From Hofstenia miamia (lineage: Eukaryota; Xenacoelomorpha; Acoela; Hofsteniidae): a DNA stretch of 44,018 bases. The notes under the pieces are model-generated. The model was not told where the DNA came from. It made no database searches and worked only from the letters and a program-made list of their open reading frames with translations. Position 1 is the stretch's first letter; each line of letters opens with the position of its first letter. Shown here in pieces: positions 10,878 to 21,228 of this stretch. Location: NCBI GenBank assembly GCA_900660155.1, contig CABFPE010000036.1, positions 576,961-620,978 of the forward strand. The letters run 5' to 3'. Position numbers and translations under genes: made by a program.

Positions 10878-10895
10878 TGGCGATCATGACAAATA
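10878..10895 (+). other. B1 primer binding site (tRNA-Arg-like)
   Basis: Immediately after the LTR comes TGGCGATCATGACAAATA. Element B2 has TGGCGACCATGACAGCC at the same place and A2 a decayed version. Together they fit the complement of the 3' end of an animal tRNA-Arg, from general knowledge. The B1 site has extra transitions, which would weaken priming. Confidence 0.7.
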
Positions 10896-11209
10896 AGAAC
10901 AAAGTCAATGGAGAGGAAACACACAGTGATACTTTTTCAAAAACGCTGAAACAACTCAAAGGAAAAGTGAAAAGGAAGCAACAGAGCAGAGAACGGAAAT
11001 ACAAAGTAAGCAGAGACAGAAAACCCTAACCGCAACAAGTGCAACTTGGACTCTTGGATTGTAACCAAACTGGAAAGCCACAAACAATGACAAACAATAA
11101 AAGTAAGAGAGGAAGCGCAAAGAAAGTGATACCAAGAACCACTACCCCTATGATGACATGATCGTCATCCTATCCAAGGAATTCCAAAGCAACCCAAACC
11201 CCAGAGTAA
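10896..11209 (+). other. B1 leader between primer site and gag
   Basis: This A-rich, untranslated-looking leader has no open frame consistent with gag. It may hold packaging signals, but no specific structure was recognised. Confidence 0.5.
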
Positions 11210-12832
11210 GTAAGACAAGAATCCTCTTCCAAACCAGGAACCCCAGAAATCATGGAAATTCTGAGAAAAAATAATGAGACTGAGAAACTACTATGAGAAG
11301 AAATTGGTCTACTAACAAAACAGATAGAAGATATCAAATTGGCAAGTGCGGAAACAATCAGGAACATCCAAATCAATATGGATACCAGATTAATAGAACA
11401 GAGTGAAGTGTTTCAAAATGAGATCAAGGCACTTACGAAACAATTAACAGAATCAAACAGTAGATTTCTGGAACAAAATCAGCTTCTGCAAGAGAAGAAT
11501 AACCTATTAGAAAGGACAAATCAGCAGCTAATAGAAGACAATGACCTACAAGCCGCAGAGATATCACAACTTAAGAGTAAAATAACTAGACTCGAAATAA
11601 GTAGAAATGAACAGCCAGCACAACTACAACAGGACTTGCTGGAAGTAGAAAACAGATGATTAATCGAAGACAAAGATCTGAGGCAAGAGGAGATAGCTCA
11701 ATTAAAAGACAGATTGAGATTATTGCAACTGACCAAGGAACAAGGAAAAATACAGTCCCACAATTTTCAAGTCATAGCTAGAAAGGAACGCGAACTGCAA
11801 GCCCCACCACTCCACGATCACCTATTGGAAGGTTCTTCGGAAGACGAGAATGAGGCAGAAAAGAAGAAATTCATTGACGAGATCACAAAGGTAATAACCA
11901 CGCAATTGCGAAAAGAAGAAGGGACAACAAAAAATATGAAACCGAAATACAGCAACTCAATATTAAACCAGGAAGTGGGAAACAATATGATCCTTTGTAA
12001 AGCCACATTACCAAAATTCAATGGCAGAGTGGATGGCTATAACCCAATGTTCAGGGAATGGCTCCAGATGTTCGAATTAACGATGGCAGAAAGAAAGGTG
12101 AGCCAACATTCAGCAGAGGCAAGATTCCCACTATATCTGACCAGAGCGGCAGCACAACACTACTTGCTGTTAGACCTGGAAATGAAAACAGACTACGAAT
12201 TATTGATTGGCGATTTTATAGAATACTACGGAAATGAAATCTTTAAGAACCAATATAGAATAATCTTAAATGGAACGAAGATGAAAAAGACAGATGACAT
12301 CCGCAATTACATACAACAGATCAAGAGGCTGGTCACACTCAGCTCAAGAGAGAACCAATACTCAAAATATGATCTCTTTTCGCATATTTGTAAAGGGATG
12401 CCCGAAAATATAAGAGCACAATTTGAAATCAAGTGTGATGTAGACGACAAATTGGAGAAGATGATCAGGAAAGCAGTGGACATACAAGCTACGATCGAAA
12501 ATAACGCGAGAATAAACGAAAAGGCAGCTTGGCATAGAGAAACGCCAACGTGGAGAAACAACCTCAAACCGAAAAGCACAATGAAAACGTATGAGACAGA
12601 AAAACAGGAAAAAACGATAAGAGTAAAAACTAGAGATGGAAAAATGAGGAAGGTTCGTGAAAAAGACGTCAAATGCTACAATTGTGCAAAGAAACAACAT
12701 AAGAGAGATGAGTGTCACAAACAAATAAATATGATTGGAGAAGAACAAGGGTACTTCGAAGAAGAAGACTTGATAGAATCGGAGGGGGAAATAAACGAAG
12801 AACCCCAAACTGAAGAGGAATCGGAAAACTAA
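11210..12832 (+). pseudogene. B1 gag (coiled coil, capsid, CCHC knuckle)
   Basis: This is the structural polyprotein that would form the cytoplasmic virus-like particle and bind genomic RNA. It is one frame throughout, with a candidate ATG at 11252 and two in-frame TGA stops (11294-11296 and 11657-11659). The N-terminal third (11339-11740) is rich in Leu, Gln and Glu heptads and is probably a coiled coil. The middle contains a capsid-like region (REWLQMFELTMAERK, HYLLLDLEMK, ELLIGDFIEYYGNE, FSHICKGMPENI) of the Ty3 gag type. A basic tail precedes the zinc knuckle CYNCAKKQHKRDEC (12673-12715, CX2CX4HX4C), and an acidic C-terminus ends at TAA 12830-12832. It is collinear with A2 gag (minus strand) and B2 gag. 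Confidence 0.88.
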
Positions 12833-14466
12833 GTGGAGCACCGACTCCTAAAAACCGCGCAGCAGTAATGATTATGGCAAACATGGATACGGTTAACACA
12901 ATGACAATATCGGTCAACGGAATAATGATAAAAGCAACCATTGATATGGGAGCGGCAACTTTGATAATTACGGATGACTGCGCAACAAAATTAGGATTCT
13001 CAAGAGAGGATCTCACCAAGTGTAATAAAAGACTCATCAACGCATCTGGCAAATATATTGATACCAAGGGAATATTGGAAGTGGTGCAGCTAAGAGTGGC
13101 GAACACTACGTTCGAGCAATCACTGGTAGTAGTGGACACACACAATAACATGCTACCATACGAGATAATCTTGGGAGACGACTTCCTTATAAAAAACAAA
13201 TGTGTGATCAACTATGCAGATAGAACCATCAAAGTTAAAGAGGAAGAGATTGAAATCAAAGAAGAACAGGGCAGAGACAAAACAATTACGTTCCAACTGC
13301 AGGAAGACATACACTTGCAGCCACATCAATGGAAAATGTATGAAATCGAAACAGAGGAAGCGATTACAGCCGACGTAATGATCTATGAGAATAAAGGAAT
13401 AAATACAAAAAGGGTTTCAATGCCGTCAAGTATATGTGCAGTGAAAAATGGAAAGGGAAAAATTCCAATCCTCAACCCAACAAATTGGAATGTAAACTTA
13501 AGGAAATCACACATCAGAATATTCGGAAAACATGTGAAATCAAACATCAGATTGATTTGGAAAGCATTGGAGGACGAAGATGGAGCCGACGACTTGTATG
13601 GTCGATTTGAGGACTCACAAGTGGAAGCACAAAGTACTCCACATGGCCGACTCAAGGGCGAGTGGACGAACACCATCCAAGTCGCGAGTACTCCCAAAGG
13701 CCGATTCAAGGGCATTGGGACGAAAGCAACAGATGACGAATACAAAATCCCAGACATCAAGAATGAGAATTACCAACATCTCAATGAAGAGGAAATACAA
13801 CTGCTAAGAAACATGTTAAGACTACATAAGCAAATATTCAACTATGGAGAGATAAGTGTGGGGCAAGCAATAGGGGAGAAACATAAAATAGTGACAATAA
13901 CTGACAAGCCAATAAAACTCCCCTGTAGAAGAGTGCCCAAACAAATGAAAGACGAATACAATCGAATACTCGAAGAATTGATAGACAATAAAATTATACA
14001 ACCAAGTGAGAGTCCCTATGCAGCACCAACAGTGTTTGTAAAGCAGGGAGAAAAATACCGACTATGCATAGATTTTCGAAAGTTGAATGAAGTGACGAAG
14101 AAAGATTCCTATCCCCTGCCAAGGATAGAGGATATGTTATACGAAGCAAGCAAGCACAGATACTTTACGACACTAGACTTGTGCAAGGCCTATTGGCAAG
14201 TACAGATGGAGGAAGACGACATTGAAAAGACGGCATTCATAACACCGTACGGGTTGTATGAGTGGATCTACATGGCGTTCAGACTATGCAATGCGCCAGC
14301 TACGTTCCAAAGATATATAACAAAAGTCCTGAAAAACAAAACGCACAGAATGGAAGACGGTATTAACGCATATATAGACGACATAATCGTAACAAGTGAT
14401 ACAGTACAAGAGCACATAGAGAAATTGGATAGAACATTGACAATCTTAGGGAAAGCAGGACTCTGA
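12814..14466 (+). pseudogene. B1 pol part 1: protease, linker, reverse transcriptase
   Basis: This frame is -1 relative to gag and open from 12814, so it overlaps the gag end by 19 bases. The first ATG is at 12868. Protease: ATIDMGAATLII has Asp at about codon 26, with Met where D-T/S-G is normal (an ACG to ATG CpG change would explain it), and later YEIILGDDFL. The linker includes the repeated unit STPHGRLKGEW and STPKGRFKGIG (13630-13720). RT from about 13940: SPYAAPTVFVKQ, LDLCKAYWQVQME, AFRLCNAPATFQR, AYIDDIIVTSD. The RT makes element cDNA. A TGA at 14464-14466 stands where other copies have Trp. The same frame continues afterwards. Confidence 0.9.
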
Positions 14467-15450
14467 ATAAACGGCAACAAATGCAAGATCTTAAAACAAA
14501 AAATTGTCTTCCTAGGAAGAATGATAGAGAAAGGCAGAATATCAATGAAAGACAATGCAAGGGAGATGATACAGAAAATAGAGAAACCAAATAACAAGAA
14601 AGATATCCAAAGGATAATGGGTTTCTTTAACTATTATGGCACATTCATTCCCAACATCGCAGGGAAAACCGCGAAAATGACAAAACTCATGAGAAAATCA
14701 GTACCATTTGTATGGACATGGCAAGAACAGGAGGAACTGGACAACATTAAGGAAGAACTAGCGAAACTGCCATCACTTAACACACCGGATTACAATGAGC
14801 AGTTTATATTAGATTGTGATGCAAGTAAGGTCGCCATAGGGGCGACGTTAGGACAGATGAAAAATGGAAAAGAGGTACCAATACAATTTTTCAGCCGCAA
14901 ACTACAGGCAAGTGAAGAGAACAACGGATCCACCAAAGTAGAAATGTTAGCCCTAGTTGAGAGTATTAGAAAGTTCAGACATTTCCTAATCGGGAAAGAA
15001 TTCCGAGTACGCACCAACAACAGCAGCCTCGCATGGCTAAAAAAGTTCTCGGGAGACAAATCAGGCATTGTATCCCGATGGATAGAGTACCTCAATGAAT
15101 TTACATTCATGATAGAGCATCGAAAAGGCACCCTACATAGCAATGCAGACTTTTGGACGTTGCTACCAGAATACCAGAGAGAGGCAGAAAAGACAGATGG
15201 AGAAAAAAAACAATTCCAGTTCCTACCACACAACCAATATGATGAGATACCAGAGATTAACGTAGACAAGAAAGGGCAAACAGTATTACCAATCATGATA
15301 AAGGAAGAGATCTCTGAAAAGGAGATAATAGACAAACAGCAAGACGACGTGATCCTTAATGAAATAATAAGTAAATTGAAAGAACCCCGAGTGACTTTAT
15401 CGAAGTTAACAGCAAGTTACTTCGAACGATACAAATGGAAAGTAAACTGA
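14467..15450 (+). pseudogene. B1 pol part 2: RT thumb/connection and RNase H
   Basis: This continues in the frame of part 1. RIMGFFNYYGTFIPN marks the RT connection. RNase H shows LDCDASK (Asp), KVEMLAL (Glu), TNNSSLAWL and SNADFW. In the third motif the usual Asp is Asn, a likely inactivating change, since A1 and B2 keep TDNS there. The frame ends at a TGA (15448-15450) where A1 and B2 have Arg. The IEHRKGTLH stretch after RNase H is typical of the Ty3/gypsy pol order. Confidence 0.88.
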
Positions 15451-16900
15451 AATGGATTATTGTACGTCGAAGGCCAAAACAATAGAATCGCAATACCAGA
15501 GTATTTTAAAAGAGACCTTATACGGCGGATACATGAAAAAGGCCACCGAATAATGCAGACAGAGAAAACATTCAATGGATGATTTATCACAACAGCAGTA
15601 AGGAAGGTAATCAAAGACATCATTAATAAATGCACGACATGTTTGTTACACAACAGTCAACAATTCCCAACACAGAGAGCACCGCTAGAAAAGATAATAG
15701 CCACACAACCAAATGAAATAGTCCATATCAACTTAGAACAACTATCAAAAGATAACGAGGGATACCAATTCCTATTGGTGATGGTGGACAATTTCACAAA
15801 GTATGTGAGAATGATCCCGATGAAGAACATGACTGCAGAGACCACAGCAGAAATAGTAATGAAGGAATGGATACTGCGATTCGGGCTGATGGAAATGATT
15901 ATATCAGATAAGGGACCACAATTCGAGAGCGGTCTATTCCAGGAGATGGCCAAGATGCTAAAGATAGTGAGCGAACGAACTACAGCATACCACCCACAGG
16001 CGAATGGCGCGGTAGAAAGATTAAACAGGACTCTGATAAAGCTAATAAGAGTAACAACAACAAGGATTGGCGGGAATAAATGGAGAGAGGTGATCGAGAT
16101 GATAGAATACTTCTACAAAACGTCGGTTCACTCAACAACAGGAATCACCCATTCAAGGCAATGTTTGGCCGAGAGGCAGCTACACCACTATCAATGCAAT
16201 ATACTGATTACAGCAAAGCTCTGAACAACGAATATGTAAATCAATTGCAATTCACAAGACAATATGCCACAATATGAAGAAATTGGCAGTGAGACCACAG
16301 CAAAACTATAATAAAAAAATCTACGGGCACAAAGTAGGCGATAGGGTCTACGCATTTGCACCAATGAAACTAACAGACACGAATCAGGTTCGCAAATTAA
16401 AAACAGTTTGGTCCGGACCACGTATAGTAACGCAGGAATTGCCAAATAATGAATACATGTTAGATAATGGCAGACTATCGCACTTCCAAAATTTAAAAAG
16501 AGCAATGGCAGACATTGAAGAAATGAAGATAGACGTTAGTGCTGAGTTTAAATTGAGCTGAATAAATGGCAAAGAGGTTATGTACGACATGTGTGATTTA
16601 GATAGCCTGCCAGAGGAGGAATTCGAAGAAGAATTCACAGCTGACATTGGAAACGAGCAATTGGAAAGGAGAGTGCAACCCCAGAGGGCTGCAAGAAATA
16701 AAACTATATATAACCCTGAAATATGGGATATAGATATAATAACTGCATTTAGGAAATTAGAGAAGGATGCATCAGCCACTCAAGAAGTGAGTGAAGCGGA
16801 ATCAACCAACTGAGGGAATCCCGACCACAAACACAAGGAGGCCAGTGTGCAGAAGTTCTCAAACCGGATGTTGATTTGAGGGCAGAAGGGACGAGAATAA
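15451..16900 (+). pseudogene. B1 pol part 3: integrase with long C-terminal tail
   Basis: The HHCC zinc finger (IHEKGH then CTTC) lies near 15530-15650. The catalytic core has HINLEQ near 15730 (Asn replaces the first catalytic Asp, which A1 and B2 keep), ISDKGPQFES near 15905, and GAVERLN near 16010. A one-base loss near 16150 and another frame change near 16262 precede the GPY-type module TVWSGPRIVTQEL (about 16407-16440). A tail of about 150 residues follows with RAARNKTIYNPEIWDI and TAFRKLEKD. TGA stops lie at 15580, 16559, 16811 and 16877; at the 16559 and 16877 sites another copy has CGA. The pol terminator is TAA 16898-16900, 4 bases before ORF3. Confidence 0.85.
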
Positions 16901-16904
16901 CGAG

Positions 16905-18363
16905 ATGGCGAATAGACAGCATAGAGTGAAGAGGCGTCCTAGTAGTACTCAAGGCTGATTCAAGGGCAGAAATACAAACAGACAATCAGCCTCTTCACAG
17001 CATAACTTTCCTTCCACGGGATCACTTCGCTGATTTGAGGGCGGTGAAACAACCAGAGTTCCAGGGGAAGGTATAAGTGGTGGAAGAACTGTGGAGATCC
17101 GGAAGCGATTCAAGGCTGAAGGTATCTCCATCAGAACCACAGCTGGTCAAGTATCACGGGTTGTAACTGATAGCCGACTCAAGGGCAAATCAGTTGACAT
17201 CAGCAGCACAGGCTCACAGCCCATGGACTGTGAGCTGAGCACCAGCAGATTGCCTTTATGGATGAGGCAGATAGATATCTCCTCAGAAACAACATCAGAG
17301 CGTACGGTAAGATCAAGAGAGAGAGAAAAGCAAATGTCTAAAATTGATGGGGAAACGTTGCACCCCTATTTTGTGGCAACCACAAAAATGCGGCACAATG
17401 CATTCAAGAAATTGCCTCCAGAAATGAAAACGTTAATTAAGAAAACTGCCAAAATTGAAGGGAGCATCTTGCCAATTCTATTAGATGCAGACAACCAGCC
17501 AAAAGTTAATGTATTAATCTTGCCAATTCTATTAGATGCAGACAACCAGCCAAAAGTTAATGTATTAATCAGCTACCCACAAGAATTAAACAAAACGATC
17601 GATAGGCCATATATGAGAAGTACAACTCATATGACATTTAATGAAGATTTCACACTAGAGACAGCGCAAGCACTCATGGCGTACAAGGAACAAATAGCGA
17701 AAATCCCGGAAATAAATCTAGATGAAGAAAATTTAACGATCATACATGTGCTAAGAGAAAAAGAGTACAATAAAAATCTACAAAAACAAATCGACCAAAC
17801 AGTTCGGATGGCGAGAGTACAACAAAAAAGAATAGTCATCATAGTCATGAGAGAAAATTTGGAGGAATTACCTTAATATCTAAAGGATTTAGTACTAAGA
17901 ACAGAAGGTTTCTTCCCATGGGAGAAGAAAGAATTCACAATCTCCGAGCTGATCTATTTCAATTTACAAATTTACTACTGGGCTCAGATATACGGGATAA
18001 TGATAGATCACAGCATAGCAATAGGTCTGTTCCAACAAACAAAAACAATAAAGCAGAAGAATGTGCAACAAGAAATTGATGAGAATATGAAACAATAAAC
18101 CAGAAACAGCAAGCAGTGCACATTCACAAAAATAATAAAAAGAGCCAAAATGCTAAAGAAAGGTGGAATAACAACGCCCGTAGAAATTTGTGAAATGGTG
18201 ATGAAAACACAATTAGAGATCACTAAAGAAGAACAACTATTAACCTCGTCACAGTTGATACTATCCCCAAAAACACAAACAATGATTGACAGGATAAATA
18301 TCGAAAAATGGGGAGATGTGAGCCAAGACAGCACGATCGAATGGATCAATATGGACGATGAAC
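16905..18363 (+). pseudogene. B1 ORF3, copy 1 (partial, runs into N gap)
   Basis: ORF3 begins ATGGCGAATAGA, 4 bases after the pol terminator, and encodes an Arg/Lys-rich N-terminus. The main open part 17091-17876 includes TLHPYFVATTKMRHNAF and TFNEDFTLETAQALMAYK, followed by TAA where copy 3 has CAA. The frame continues to WAQIYGIMIDHSIAI. After about 18040 it differs abruptly from copy 3: here it reads VQQEIDEN, then ITTPVEICEMVMK and DSTIEWINMDDE before the Ns. Early TGA stops lie at 16955 and near 17035, where another copy has CGA. Function is unknown; there is no signal peptide or membrane segment. Confidence 0.75.
17468..17569 (+). repeat. 51-bp in-frame tandem duplication inside ORF3 copy 1
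   Basis: The unit starting CTTGCCAATTCTATTAGA occurs twice back to back with period 51, so 17 residues (LPILLDADNQPKVNVLI) are repeated. Copies 2 and 3 have one unit. Confidence 0.95.
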
Positions 18364-19363
18364 NNNNNNNNNNNNNNNNNNNNNNNNNNNNNNNNNNNNN
18401 NNNNNNNNNNNNNNNNNNNNNNNNNNNNNNNNNNNNNNNNNNNNNNNNNNNNNNNNNNNNNNNNNNNNNNNNNNNNNNNNNNNNNNNNNNNNNNNNNNNN
18501 NNNNNNNNNNNNNNNNNNNNNNNNNNNNNNNNNNNNNNNNNNNNNNNNNNNNNNNNNNNNNNNNNNNNNNNNNNNNNNNNNNNNNNNNNNNNNNNNNNNN
18601 NNNNNNNNNNNNNNNNNNNNNNNNNNNNNNNNNNNNNNNNNNNNNNNNNNNNNNNNNNNNNNNNNNNNNNNNNNNNNNNNNNNNNNNNNNNNNNNNNNNN
18701 NNNNNNNNNNNNNNNNNNNNNNNNNNNNNNNNNNNNNNNNNNNNNNNNNNNNNNNNNNNNNNNNNNNNNNNNNNNNNNNNNNNNNNNNNNNNNNNNNNNN
18801 NNNNNNNNNNNNNNNNNNNNNNNNNNNNNNNNNNNNNNNNNNNNNNNNNNNNNNNNNNNNNNNNNNNNNNNNNNNNNNNNNNNNNNNNNNNNNNNNNNNN
18901 NNNNNNNNNNNNNNNNNNNNNNNNNNNNNNNNNNNNNNNNNNNNNNNNNNNNNNNNNNNNNNNNNNNNNNNNNNNNNNNNNNNNNNNNNNNNNNNNNNNN
19001 NNNNNNNNNNNNNNNNNNNNNNNNNNNNNNNNNNNNNNNNNNNNNNNNNNNNNNNNNNNNNNNNNNNNNNNNNNNNNNNNNNNNNNNNNNNNNNNNNNNN
19101 NNNNNNNNNNNNNNNNNNNNNNNNNNNNNNNNNNNNNNNNNNNNNNNNNNNNNNNNNNNNNNNNNNNNNNNNNNNNNNNNNNNNNNNNNNNNNNNNNNNN
19201 NNNNNNNNNNNNNNNNNNNNNNNNNNNNNNNNNNNNNNNNNNNNNNNNNNNNNNNNNNNNNNNNNNNNNNNNNNNNNNNNNNNNNNNNNNNNNNNNNNNN
19301 NNNNNNNNNNNNNNNNNNNNNNNNNNNNNNNNNNNNNNNNNNNNNNNNNNNNNNNNNNNNNNN
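18364..19363. other. Assembly gap, 1000 N
   Basis: Exactly 1000 N. The sequence after the gap (19364) matches the pol position at about 16191, so the right side does not continue the left side but restarts an earlier part of the same element. Confidence 0.99.
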
Positions 19364-20074
19364 ATCAATGCAATATACTGATTACAGCAAAGCTCTGAAC
19401 AACGAATATGTAAATCAATTGCAATTCACAAGACAATATGCCACAATATGAAGAAATTGGCAGTGAGACCACAGCAAAACTATAATAAAAAAATCTACGG
19501 GCACAAAGTAGGCGATAGGGTCTACGCATTTGCACCAATGAAACTAACAGACACGAATCAGGTTCGCAAATTAAAAACAGTTTGGTCCGGACCACATACG
19601 GTAACGCAGGAATTGCCAAATAATGAATACATGTTAGATAATGGCAGACTATCGCACTTCCAAAATTTAAAAAGAGCAATGGCAGACATTGAAGAAATGA
19701 AGATAGACGTTAGTGCTGAGTTTAAATTGAGCTGAATAAATGGCAAAGAGGTTATGTACGACATGTGTGATTTAGATAGCCTGCCAGAGGAGGAATTCGA
19801 AGAAGAATTCACAGCTGACATTGGAAACGAGCAATTGGAAAGGAGAGTGCAACCCCAGAGGGCTGCAAGAAATAAAACTATATATAACCCTGAAATATGG
19901 GATATAGATATAATAACTGCATTTATGAAATTAGAGAAGGATGCATCAGCCACTCAAGAAACAAGTGAAGTGGAACCAACCAACCAAGGGAATCCCAACC
20001 ACAAACATGAGGAGGCGAGTGTGCAGAAGTTCTCAAACCAGATGTTGATTCGAGGGCAGAAGGGATGAGAATGA
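19364..20074 (+). pseudogene. B1 integrase C-terminus and tail, copy 2
   Basis: This repeats 16191-16900 at high identity: the GPY-type module TVWSGPHTVTQEL, a TGA near 19733 where B2 has CGA, the acidic segment LPEEEFEEEF, and RAARNKTIYNPEIWDI. Where copy 1 has TGA near 16811 this copy has CAA, so the tail continues to SVQKFSNQMLIRGQKG before stops at 20066-20074. It shows that the tail is coding sequence of pol, ending just before ORF3. Confidence 0.85.
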
Positions 20075-20361
20075 TGAGATGGCAAATAGACGGCGTAGAG
20101 TTAAGAGGCGTCCTAGTAGTACTCCAGGCCGATTCAAGGGCAGAGATACAAATGGACAATCAGCCTCTTTGCGGCATAATTTTCCTTCCAGGGGATCACT
20201 TCACCGATTCGAGGGCGGTGAAACAACCGGAGTTCCAGGGGAAGGTGTAAGTGGTGGAAGAACCATGGAGATCCAGAAGCAATTCAAGGCTGAAGGTATC
20301 TCCACCAGAACCACAGTTGGTCAAGTAGCGCGGGTTGTAACTGATAGCTGTCTCAAGGGCA
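20047..20361 (+). repeat. Recurring GATTCRAGGGC motif at about 75-bp spacing
   Basis: GATTCGAGGGC (20047), GATTCAAGGGC (20131), GATTCGAGGGC (20206), AATTCAAGGC (about 20280) and GTCTCAAGGGC (about 20350) occur at intervals of 70-84 bases across the pol end and ORF3 start. Related units lie at 13604, 13649 and 13703 in the protease-RT linker. Confidence 0.7.
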
Positions 20362-21142
20362 AATCAGTTGACACCAGCGGTACAGGCTCACAGCCCATGG
20401 ACTGCGAGCCGAGCACCAGCAGATTACCTTTATAGATGAGGCAGATAGATATCTCCTCAGAAACAACATCAGAGCGTACAGTAAGATTAAGAGAGAGAGA
20501 AAAGTGAATGTCTAAAATCAATGGGGAAACGTTGCACTCCTATTTTATGGCAACCACAAAAATGCGGCACAATGCATTTGAGAAATTGTCTCCAGAAACG
20601 AAAACATTAATTAGGAAAACTGCCAAAATGGAAGGGAGCATCTTGCCAATTCTATTAGATGCAGACAATCAGCCAAAAGTTAACGTATTAATCAGCTACC
20701 CACAAGAGTTAAACGAAATGATCAATAGGCCGTACATGAGAAGTACAACTCATATGACATTTAATGAAAATTTCACACTAGAGACGGCGCAAGCACTCAT
20801 GGCGTATAAGGAACAGATAGCGAAAATCCCGGAGATAAATCTAGATGAAGAAAATTTAATGATCATACACGTGCTAAGAGAAAAAGAGTACAATAAAAAT
20901 CTACAAAAACAAATCGACCAAACAGTTCGGATGGCGAGAGTACAACAAACAAGAATAGTCATCATAGTGATGAGAGAAAATTTGGAGGAATTACCTCAAT
21001 ATTTAAAAGATTTAGTACTAAGAACAGAAGGTTTCTTCCCATGGGAGAAGAAAGAATTCACAATCTCCGAGCTGATCTATTTCAATTTACAAATTTACTA
21101 CTGGGCTCAGATATACGGGATAATGATAGATCACAGCATAGC
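20079..21142 (+). pseudogene. B1 ORF3, copy 2 (N-terminal 350 codons)
   Basis: It starts MANRRRRVKRRPSSTPGRFK, a strongly basic, nuclear-localisation-like or nucleic-acid-binding N-terminus. A Gly/Arg/Ser-rich region with the recurring GATTC(A/G)AGGGC motif follows. Two stops (TAG 20433, where copy 3 has CAG; TGA 20506, where copy 3 has CGA) precede the conserved body starting MSKINGETLHSYF. It is cut at the single N at 21143. Nearly identical to copy 3. Function unknown. Confidence 0.75.
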
Positions 21143-21222
21143 NCCCAACCACAAACATGAGGAGGCGAGTGTGCAGAAGTTCTCAAACCAGATGTTGATT
21201 TGAGGGCAGAAGGGATGAGAAT
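21143..21222 (+). other. Single-N join and restart of the pol tail (copy 3)
   Basis: The N at 21143 is followed by CCCAACCACAAACATGAGG, which matches copy 2 at about 19995, so the sequence steps back by about 1.15 kb. This looks like two contigs or alleles placed in series rather than a biological junction. Confidence 0.85.
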
Positions 21223-21228
21223 GATGAG

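Noticed and set aside
12307..13211. Long minus-strand ORFs opposite gag and protease (121, 159, 180 codons), Ser/Phe/Leu-rich
   Set aside because: They are antisense shadows of A-rich gag/pol codons. The plus strand has clear gag and protease homology, and the antisense frames have no motif and are not kept in A2 or B2.
14790..16505. Minus-strand ORFs opposite RNase H and integrase with hydrophobic stretches
   Set aside because: Antisense to conserved pol; the hydrophobicity is an artefact of reading AAx-rich codons backwards.
18150..19451. Long ORFs spanning the N gap in several frames
   Set aside because: They consist of undetermined residues through 1000 N. Only the ends are real sequence.
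20047..20361. CRISPR-like array from the regularly spaced GATTCRAGGGC motif
   Set aside because: The units are only about 11 bases, degenerate and inside coding sequence of a eukaryotic retroelement; the spacers are not unique inserts.
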